Of a stretch of DNA of 64,000 nucleotides, positions 37,601 through 47,400 are shown piece by piece (position 1 is the stretch's first letter; each line of letters begins with the position of its first letter). The stretch is from assembly GCA_022113835.1 (NCBI GenBank), contig JAILWY010000005.1, forward strand, positions 9,008,501-9,072,500, given 5' to 3'. Made by a program: the position numbers and the translations under genes. Below the pieces are notes generated by a model. It saw only the letters and a program-made list of their open reading frames with translations, was not told the origin of the DNA and did not search any database. This DNA comes from Atopsyche davidsoni (taxonomy: Eukaryota > Arthropoda > Insecta > Trichoptera > Hydrobiosidae).

Positions 37601-40542
37601 TTTTGCGACCAATGGCAGCTGCAATCATACAAGAAATATCTTCTTCCTTTACATTATTTCTGAGTGCATCTCTCAAGCTAATTTCTGCATTTCCAAATAA
37701 GCAAACCTGCACATAAAAAAGACATTCATTTAAATAAATAGAAACAAAATCAAATATTACATACTATTGTAATTTATAATCTTACTTTTAAGTTTCCGTC
37801 GGCTGTCAATCTTATGCGATTACAAGAACTGCAGAAATGGTCAGACATTGATGAAATGAAGCCAATTTGACCCTCAAAGCCGGGAACCTTCCATGCCTAC
37901 AAAAGAAGATTGTAAATTAGAGGTCCACTTAAAATAAACCTCTAAGTTAGTACATTTTATTTAGTAATATTGATAATTGTTTTGTACCTTCGATGTATCA
38001 TTTCGTTGGTTTGGTAGAGGAGAAAAGTCTGGCCATTGTTTTTTTATTGTATCCACCATCTGTTTGTAGCTGATCATTTTATTATCTTTCCAGTTATTTC
38101 CAGAAAATGGCATATATTCGATGAATCTAACAGAGAGAATAATATTTCATCAACCAATTGTAAACTAGGATTATGTAAAATTTTAAATAACTTTCAAATA
38201 ACTGTCAACCTTAAATCAACCGGTCTTTGTCTTGTGAAGTTGACAAAATCACATATTTCATCATCATTGTAACCTGGAAGTAATTAAAACTATTATTGAC
38301 AAACTCTGTACCAGTTATCAGGAAAATAATTTATTTTTAATACTTTTAATATTTTTAATACTAAGCCTCCAAATATCAGGCGACAATAATTTAAAAAAAC
38401 TTCAATAAGACTACTCATGAAAAAAATACTCTCAACACACAAGGTGGATCAATAAATACGTGTTAGAAATATAAACACGAAATCTTATTTATTTTTCAGA
38501 GGATACATTTTTTCAAATGCTCCGGCCATTTATTTAACTCCATCAAAAAGAAGATATGTCAAACTCTTCAAAATAAGCTTCTGTGTGGGCAATGGCCTCA
38601 TAGTTTGAGTTAATTATTCCCCCAAGCCATATTATCATGTTGGGCAATAGAACAAAGTCACAAGGAGTTGAATAGGGCATGTAATTTGGTGACACTGTAA
38701 AGCACTTCACATAATATGAGAGTGAAAAATCTGGATGAGTGAGTTAGTGGCATGGTAAAGCTTCTCTCAGCAACGTCACTTGTCTTCAGACACGGGTACG
38801 TACAGATACTTATTGATTTACTCATGTAATTAATTTATTTTATATAAACAATATGAATAAAGTGTGATGTACCTTTCATTACAACACAGTTTACTTTGAC
38901 AGGGTTGTAGCCCAGTTGCAAAGCTAAGTCAATCCCAGCCATTGCTCTTTCAAAACCCTGCAACATAAAACCGTTTAATTTGATTTTGAATGTCTGATAT
39001 TTTTAAAATACAAATTTAACTTATCTCGAGATTTTCAAACAAAGTGAGGATTTGAAAAATTTAAGCAAGCAAGTGACAAATTGTTAGAGAGAATCAATTT
39101 AACAATTGCCAAAAGTCAAGAGTGTGGACTACGTGTACATTTATGCTCATTGTTTACAAAAAAAATATTGAAAATATTTTTTGATAAACTGAAATTATTT
39201 CAACTGTAATTGTCTTGCGACAGCAAAATTACATTAATATGTTAAAGTTAAAAAATAAATATTTTATACATGGACTGAAAAAGAATCTACACAGTAACAC
39301 ATATATTGAAGCATTTAGTAATTTCATACCTTTCGCCGAGTCATCAATTCATATTTATGCGGAATTAGAGTATCTAGAGATATATTGATCAAATCAAGTC
39401 CTGCTTTTTGAAAGGAGACAAGTTGACGCGTAAGAGTCAAGCCATTGGTGGTCATAGCCACAGTCTTAAGACCAGGTAGAGATTTTAAGGATTCTGTAAC
39501 ATAAAAAATATGACAAATATGTTTGCAGGTTCTACTGGCAATTGTTGATTGAATATTTCCAAGAATCACAAACAAACACCTACAAATGTTTGATTGTGTC
39601 TTAGTTACATTATTCTGTTACTAGTTTTGATTTTATTGTAAGGAGATGACTTCAGTATTAGAATCTATGTCAGAAACAGAAAGGGGAAATTAAAATATCA
39701 TATTTAATTTAAAAAAAAAAAGACTTATTTATTTTGGATGTGGTGCTTTCAGATATAAGCGAGGTTGTGAGAAACAAATAACATACTTATTATATGGGCT
39801 AGGTCTCTCCTCACAGTCGGTTCCCCTCCCGTTAATCTGATTTTAGTGACTCCTTGTTTCACAAACAGTTGTGCAAGTTCAAGAATTTCATCAGTGGTAA
39901 GTAATTCATTATTTTTTGAAAGTGGCACACCATCAGCAGGCATGCAATATTGACCTTAAAAATAATAAAAAATAAATACGTGCATTTGAAAAATTACAAA
40001 TCAATGTGGTATAATTGAATAAAGTTTATATTGTTCAATTCAATTTAAAGATATGTTTGACACACAAGAAATCCATCCTTTCTTTATATCAGCCAATATT
40101 AAAGTACTGGCTTTTATGAAGTGTCTTTTGAGGGATCATGGAGACTAGTGACCTCCCATCAGATCTGCTTGTGTAAAGCAGACGAGTGGAAATAATATGA
40201 GATAAATACATTCTGAGAATTGCAAGCCCATGGAATTCGATTGTCTCTATGCTTAAAAGTAAAGAATATTTTTAGTAAAAAAAAAACATACATCTGAGGT
40301 TACACTTTTCTGTAAGCGATATTCGAAGGTAAGTGTGTCTTCTACCAAAAGTATCTATCAGTGGGTCAATGTTTTCATTCTTTACCTTAAACAGAAAATA
40401 ACGAAAACATAATATGGTGACCTCAGATAACACAATCAAAAATATAGAAATATAGACTCACAGCAATTAAAGGTGCTGAATTAGAAAATCTGGCATATGA
40501 CGAGGGATACGGAATTCGTTTTACTAAATATTTAGTGAACAT
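34601..40542 (-). CDS. Mocs1: MOCS1: molybdenum cofactor synthesis, fused MoaA-MoaC form (10 exons)
   Basis: Makes cyclic pyranopterin monophosphate from GTP, the first step of molybdenum cofactor synthesis, in mitochondria. Exons in transcript order: 40542-40462, 40385-40292, 39954-39787, 39493-39330, 38957-38873, 38273-38210, 38126-37988, 37896-37786, 37706-37586 and 35262-34601; together 562 aa. The MOCS1A half is a radical SAM enzyme: the CNLRCQYC cluster motif (split across exons 2-3), the [10 protein letters not shown] block, the MTTNG loop, and the second Fe-S ligand set [14 protein letters not shown] with VCLFG. The MOCS1B half (last exon) is Moa[35 protein letters not shown], and [15 protein letters not shown] followed by YDMCK. 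Exon 9 ends in phase 1 and splices in frame to 35262, so the two halves can form one polypeptide. The alternative exon 36217-36283, listed separately, instead ends MOCS1A on its own. Confidence 0.95.
35640..35830. repeat. Dispersed repeat in MOCS1 intron, copy A
   Basis: Diverged copy of a family that also occurs at 36960-37260 and 40080-40255. Shared order of landmarks: CCTCATTYCTT, ACTTGC-AGCT, AGATYTGGYTG..TAGA, GTGG or GGAAGTAA, TGTGAGCAT, then a terminal part like CATCCCTGAACTCC. It has no coding potential and its class is unknown. Confidence 0.45.
36217..36283 (-). CDS. Mocs1: Alternative MOCS1A terminal exon with double-glycine end
   Basis: On the minus strand a TTTTTAG acceptor opens at 36283 in the phase left by exon 9, and the frame reads [18 protein letters not shown] then TAG (36230-36228). 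This matches the end of human MOCS1A ([11 protein letters not shown]). The free C-terminal Gly-Gly is known to be needed for MoaA activity, because it reaches into the active site. Including this exon gives a 360-aa MOCS1A. A GTACGT donor lies 11 nt past the stop (36216), so the same exon can be spliced on to the MoaC exon, producing the bicistronic mRNA type known from vertebrate MOCS1. Skipping it gives the fusion, in which the MoaA half lacks its Gly-Gly end. Confidence 0.88.
36960..37260. repeat. Dispersed repeat in MOCS1 intron, copy B
   Basis: Carries CCTCATTCCTT, CACTTGCGAGCTCTT, TTAGATTTGGTTGCATAGAG, GGAAGTAATGTGAGCATG and, near its end, ATCCCTGAATTGCAATCCC, aligning with copy A and more loosely with copy C. 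The three copies are well diverged, which suggests an old family of insertions within this one gene. Confidence 0.45.
38440..38822 (-). mobile_element. Degenerate mariner-like element in MOCS1 intron 5
   Basis: On the minus strand, frames around 38560-38740 read [17 protein letters not shown], then a run resembling the mariner transposase segment after the last catalytic Asp (family pattern SPDLAPxDFxLFP), ending with [13 protein letters not shown]. Stops and a lost N-terminal part make it a fossil. The ends look inverted: CACAAGGTGGATCAATAAATACGTG at 38446-38470 against a looser ...ACTTATTGATTTACTCATG at about 38805-38826. The same terminus recurs as a solo copy at about 49808-49843. Confidence 0.55.
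40080..40255. repeat. Dispersed repeat in MOCS1 intron 2, copy C
   Basis: Shares ATCAGATCTGCTTGTGTAAAG, GAGTGGAAATAATATGAG and TCTGAGAATTGCAAGCCCATG with the other copies. It lies between MOCS1 exons 2 and 3. Confidence 0.4.
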
Positions 40543-41406
40543 TTTATAATATTATTAATGAATATATCTATTTAAGAAAAATAAACAATCGGCAGATAGT
40601 TATTGACAGAAGATAGACAGGTCAATACTTTGTTTCGAATTTGAGAATTCTACTAGGAATAAATAAATAATTTACGTGTTTTCGCGCATGAACAATGTAA
40701 AAAAAAATGACACAAGGACATATAACCGGTAATGAGTTGTGTGAGCAGTAATTATTGTGCAGATACAAAAGTGACGTCTGTGCGGACTTGGATTGTCAAT
40801 ATTTTTTTTAATATAAGGAAATGTGTTGTTATAAAAAAAATTAAAACCCTCAAAAATTTTTATTTCCTTTAATGACAAATACACTGCTAGTAAAAATCAA
40901 ATCTACAAATCGATGGTAAGAAACGATACAAAAAACACAGAATTTTGCAAAAACTAAGTTTTATATATAAATTACTATAAAAACATAACAATACATCAAT
41001 GTTATATAATTTTATAGTAACATATTATAGTAACAGTGAAAACTTTAATTTGTTTGGATGTTTCGTGCGAAAAATTACATCATTATCATTTTATAAATAC
41101 TTTTAAAGACAAAGCTTTTTTTTGCATTATTTGTAGATTACCAATTTTTGGCATGGTGGATGTTTCGTATGCGAGTTTTTCTGTTGATTTTTCATAGTGT
41201 TTCTATGATTATATTGTCTATGAAATACTCAACGAACAGAGTAACAACCAAATGTCAAAAAAGCTTTCGTCGCCGGTTCATGTAATATCTAACAAAAACA
41301 CAATTAATTGTTCATATCTTGAAATGTCACACTTGTTATAAATATTATTGTTGATGATCACATTTTATATTTTATGTGAATGTGAAGTTCTCAGTTACTA
41401 TTCGAA
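40543..41406. promoter_or_regulatory. Bidirectional promoter interval, MOCS1 / NRDE2
   Basis: 864 bp between the divergent start codons of MOCS1 (-) and NRDE2 (+). AT-rich with no coding potential. A TGACGTC, the core of a CRE/ATF-type site, lies at about 40772-40778; whether it is used is unknown. Confidence 0.45.
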
Positions 41407-44400
41407 ATGGCACTTTTTCCAGCTTATGGCGATCCCGCTTTGATAAGAGGTTATGTTTATGAATTATTTTTGATGGAAATGTGTCATAATATTGAATGTA
41501 TTTTTATGTATTTTTTTATATTTTAGAAACACCTACTGACACACTAGATGAAGTTGATCTTGAAAAAGAAATTTCTGCAGTAGAAGAAGTGGGTGATACT
41601 CACGATGAGGCTGAATTTTTGAAATCTGACGCTTCTCTCAGCGATAATAAGAAGTCCTCTGACTTAGACGATTCAAAAATTTCTAAGAAAAGAAAGAAAA
41701 AATCGAAGAAAAGTAGCAGTAGAAAGAAATTTAGACACAATTCTGAATCAAATGATGATTTTTATGTGGACTGCAAGATTGATTACGGAAATTTAAGAGT
41801 TTCAACTTTGTATAACCCTGCTAGGCCTATGTAAGTAGAGTTATTCGTATGGCAATAGTATATGTCTCGTTAAGTTTGCATTATGCAAGACCTGAACTTT
41901 ACCACTTTGAAAAATTATCCTTAAGGTGCTTACTTAATTTTATGAAAAGAACTCGGGGTTATTTTTTATGTTCTGATGTGTATTGTTTGCTTTGATTTCA
42001 GATACAATTGTAGACACAGGACTCTAGGGCCTAGGCTTATCAGTAAGAGAAGGTATCAGAAAGATTTGAAACGGTATTACAATATAAAGATTGATTTCGA
42101 ATCTCTGGAGCCTGCTAACAAGAAAGTTAAACCGCCCAAAAATGTGAAATCCTCCAAGAAAGGAATGGGAGAGTATATAGACATTACTGACAGTGGTATT
42201 CCCTGGGATGATGGAGGGGTTGAAAAAGATATTATTGATAAAACAGCACATTTCAATAAGTATTTACACAATAACCCCTATGATGTAGATATGTGGCTAC
42301 AGTATGTTAAACTACAGGTGAAATTTTTTTTCAAAAAGTGTCGCTTCAGTTTTTTCTCACACCAGTAGAATATGTTGCGGCCCGTTTGTGTCTTAAAACT
42401 GTTTTATACATATTGTATATTAAAATTGTTTAAATGAATCTAAAATTGAGAAGACATATTGTGAGATAATGGTAACTTGGTCTAATGAGTTGCCTAAAAA
42501 ACCACTGCTACAGTATTTGCAATATATAATGTTTTTGATGTAATTAAGTACACATGTTTCAGGAGGATCGAATGGTTTTTGATATTTGTAATGATCGAGT
42601 TACAAGTCAATCCGCTGCCAAGAACTTGTGCTTCACCAAGCAGTTATCTATTTTAGATACAGCATTAAAGAGTAATTATAACAGTATAGAGTTATTGAGA
42701 AAAAAAGTCAAATTATCAGAGCAAAGTTTACCCAATGATCAATACATGGCTATGCTCAAGCAGTTAATAACAGCACCAGGTAAATATTTTAAATATATTT
42801 ATTAACTTTTAATATCTTGTAAAATTTGTAATGTATATTATAGTTTTTTTTTAATTTGAAATATTTACATAACGAAATTTGTATTAAATTTTTCAGAGCT
42901 ACAGAAATGTTTTTTAACACGAGCATGGTTCTGGTATGTAGACTCGGTTCAGTGCTCCATGGCACTTAGCTCTGTTCCGTCAGTCAAGGAAATGTATGCA
43001 GCGGCCATCAAAGCACTGAATAAATCACTAGCTCAGTCCTATCAGAACTCACACGTCGGTAATGAAAACATGCTTTAATTTATAGATGAAGATATTGTTC
43101 TGAATAAATTTAATATTTTTGATGTAAAGTATTTAGCAAAATTTCATTATAATCATCATCATGAAGTGTCTGTCTTGACTGCTGGAGTTGCACATATCCC
43201 GAGAGTGACCTAATTCTGTGGGAAATTTCTTATTAGACACTGTAGTAATTACTTAGAATAATAGAATCCTTGAAAATATTTAAAAACTGTATGTTTATTT
43301 TATTTACAACTACTTTCAACTTTATTTTGTATAGCTGTTCAATTTTTCATCTGTTGATGACTGAAGATTAGTTGTGAATTAGTATTCTTTACTAGTTAAA
43401 TGATTATAATGAGGAGTCTTTGGAAGGTACTGAATTGTATTGTAATGTGATCGCTTTTATGTTCCTAGATATTACATACCGCCTTGGCTTATTTTTGCGT
43501 CAGGCTGGTTTGTGGGAGCAGCTGTGGACACTGATAAAAATGAACTTGGAAATGAATCTGGCAGCTTCACAATCAGATTGCATATCATCGTTCGAAATGG
43601 TGGTGGCTAAGTTTGATGAAAGTGTTATCTTAGCTGAAGAAAATAAAGTGGGTGACATTCATTGACACTATATTAAATGAGTCAGTGTAATCTCGTGTTG
43701 CATGTCATGATGTGCTAATGTTCGATCGGTTATGTTTAGATAATAAGTAGTGGCCTGCCTCTGCACACCATCTGGGGAAGAGTCGAGAGGCTGCGAGGGA
43801 GCACGCAGTGGTTGCCTTCTGCAGAAGAAGCTGATGATCCTCAAAGGATCGTGTTTTCAACAGATCTCACTGACTTTATCAAACCTGTCACCCATAAGAT
43901 TAATATGTTTAAATTAATAGTAAATATATTTAGGTAATTGAAATTTTTTATATTTTTGAGAGAAAATGCTTATATATAATTTTTGTTATAACTAAAATAT
44001 AAGTTGTACTTTCAGATTATTGAAGGTTCCAATGTTGCCTATGCGACAAACTACGATATCCGCTCTCAGCTCAAATGAAGCAGTTATAAATTGGGAACAC
44101 GACTCCACTGAGATTAACCTGGCATTTGTGTATTCAATTATCAATTGCATAAATAAAATAGACTCTGGACAACTCAAAATGATTGCTCTGATAATGAAAG
44201 ATTTTGTTGAAGAGCCTAATTTTCTAAATGCATCTGGAGGTAATTGTAAACTTAAAATATGTAGATACATTAATATAATATAAATTTAATATATTATAAA
44301 CTGTTGATCTTTGTTAATTGACACACTAAATGCTGACATTAAGCATATATTATTCATAAATTGCTACTGTTCCAACTTTAGTATTGTATTATAAAATAAA

Positions 44401-47400
44401 CTTTGGTTACAGAATACTTTCGATTCGTCAGCAATGTTATGGTGCAATGTGCAAAACTATTTGATAAAGACGAAAATACTGCTCTCCTCATCTGGTGGAT
44501 AAGGTTTCAGAGAAGTCTAGTCGCCTCTAGTAGGTACGGTTTCAATAAACTTTTTTTATTTAAATCAAATCAAGAGTGACTCAAAACTGACAAAAGTAAA
44601 CTATTGGAAATCTGCTTCCCTGATTATTGATTATAACAATTAACATAGTAAGCATATAATAATAAGCATAATGACTTGACGCCTATCAAATGCCTTTTTT
44701 GGTTGTTTTTCGTAATTGGTTTTACATTAAATTATTTTGATTACGTTTTTTTAAAGACTCTTGTGTTAAATTTCAGTGATGATGGAAAATTGGCAGCAAG
44801 TACTGTGCGAAAGTCGGTGAAGGAGGTGTTGAAGAGCCACCGTGAGGATGTTACACTGTATATAGAGTTCTCTTTGCTGGAGGCCCAGTTGTGTGGCTTT
44901 GCAAGAGGACAGACCGTACTAGACACCAGTGTTAGAGCTATCGCTCCTATTTGCACTGACTCACGTACACACTTGATAAGGTCAGGCTAGTTTGGGTGGG
45001 ATTTTAGAGGTTCAATAATTTATTATTATAAATCATGTCCAAATATCATGGGTGTGTTGTGAAAATAAAATAATTTTAAGGGATATTTATAGTATATGTG
45101 AAGATTGTAATAAATTTTTCTTAGACGGGTGGTATGTTATACTGTGTAAAAAGGCTTAGTAGTTAAAAAATACCAAGTAATGTACCATTTCAGTCTCAAT
45201 TTCTAAATTTAATTTACGCAAAGCAGATTTAACTACTGTTGTAATTCCTAATGCCTTAATTCTGTAGTTTAATAATAAAACAATAATATTTCAGGTCCTA
45301 TGTGGAAATGTTGCTCCAGGATAATAGTTGCTCTCATGAGAACATCACCAAGTCCATCAATATCTTAGTTGCTTTGGCCACATGCACACCTTTGCCCAAA
45401 GACCTTCTGCAGATATGTGCAGCCGAAGTTATTGAAGATGCACTTAAAATGGTAAGAAAGTCATTCTTTATGCTATTTTATCTTAGGCAGAAAAGTATTG
45501 TAAGGCGATCTTGATATTAGTTTGCAGATCGTACTGACAGCCTGTTGTTGGAGGCTTCCAACTTTGACCGAGAAATGCTCCTGGTGGAGTATATGGTGCC
45601 TGATGTGACCGTCAACTGGATTTGTTGTCATGGCTGGTTTATCTATCTCACTCAATCTCACCAAGCTTTCCAAAAGTTCCATACTAAGCTCATGGTCGCA
45701 ACCTCTGTGAAAAAAGATGAAATGACCACCCAAGATTCCAAGAGGTATTTTATATCATATCATTTATAATAATACTAAGCTAATCGTTCTACTAGTTCAC
45801 CAAGGTAAAGCGATAAAACAAAACAAAAACTCGATTATTTTACAAGTTTACTAATACAAAATTAGCATTAAAGTAAAGTAGAAAGAGTTTGTAGCAAATC
45901 GAATTGACAATGAATATTAGCAAAAAACTGAAAGTATTGAGAAAAAAACCAACGTGAAATTTGTAAATATTACTGTCACTAATTATGTTTACATGTCGGC
46001 CCTGGGTCGACACAGGAAGTCAGTAAATTTGCATGTGTAATACAAGCTGTCCCATGTCCTGATCATTCTCGTGGAAATGTTTATTCTCGCCTTGTAAGAT
46101 GTTAAATTGACTAAAAACAACATCCACAAAAACCCAAAGTAACATGTTTCCTGTATTCTACCTCTTAGTCTATAAAAAAACATATTCCTATATGAACCAT
46201 TTTCTATGCATAGTGTTACCAATGAAAATGTGGTAACATAATGTGTAAATTTTGTTTTACACTTTGGTGTTTTTAACATGAAAACATTCCTCTTGCGTAA
46301 TGATCAGAATATAGCTATCCTCATATGGTGTCTTCTCTATAAATGACCTTGATAAATATGTTCTGTATGTTTGTTCATATGTATATTTACAATGTATGTT
46401 TTATTTTCAGGCTTACATGGTTACGAGAGAACATTTTGGAATGGTCTGTTTCTATTGTACATTCCCAAATCCGCATTATAAATGAAGCTGGAAACGACAT
46501 GTGTGAGCAAGTGATGTCTTTGGCCATGGACGAGTTTCCGTCTAATAGCTTTTTGGTTTGGCGTTGTGTTAACTCTTGGGGGGCTGGTGGACCTGTAGGA
46601 CGCTGGAGACTCCTCAATCTATTAAAAAATGATGAGCCATCTCATCTCCTAGCTTTAGGATTTGCACTTCACAATTTTATTCATCTTTATCGAAGAGAAG
46701 GTACAGATAGCTTTCTTTTAAGTACGAGAGTAGAACAATAAGTACCCCTGTTATGAATGAAATGAAAATGAATGAATCATCTATGAGAAAGCATTGATCG
46801 TTTCTGTAACCCCAACAAGCCATCTTTTCTTGCTATCAAATCGATCCAGTAATTCACTTTACTGCTTCATGGTTGCACATTCTTTTCCAATATGTTCATA
46901 ACTGTACCTTTCGAAACCCTAGAAATACATAGCTATCACCTTTTTGATCAATGAGACCGTCTTTGCTCTCTTTGGAGCAAATTTGACCAGAAATATTCAT
47001 TGTTTTGACTGTTGTTTTCCAGATTGATCTTCCAGAGTCAATATCTGTATCAGTTTATTAACCACTGTCAATGATCTCGGCACCCTCATTCCTAACCTAT
47101 TACATAAAATGTTAGATATTTGTTTGATGATCAGATTGTAAACCTTTTCAATGATTTCCTAAATCACGACTTCATGATAGCCTGGATGGTTTTAATAAAA
47201 AACAAATGTTCAGCATCCTTTAACACTAAACATACCAGCACTTGATATATACCCATTTCTACCACAACCGGTCAAATGACCGGTCATTGTGTTTTCTATG
47301 AAATATGGATGTAAGAAGGAATTAAACATAGTAACTTTATTATAATTAAATAAAATTGAATATGAACAATTTTTATTACATACACAAAGAAAAATAATGT

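Noticed and set aside
46741..47219. Possible extra NRDE2 exon between exon 13 and the piggyBac element
   Set aside because: No open frame with splice sites and NRDE2-like content was found, although a very small exon cannot be excluded.
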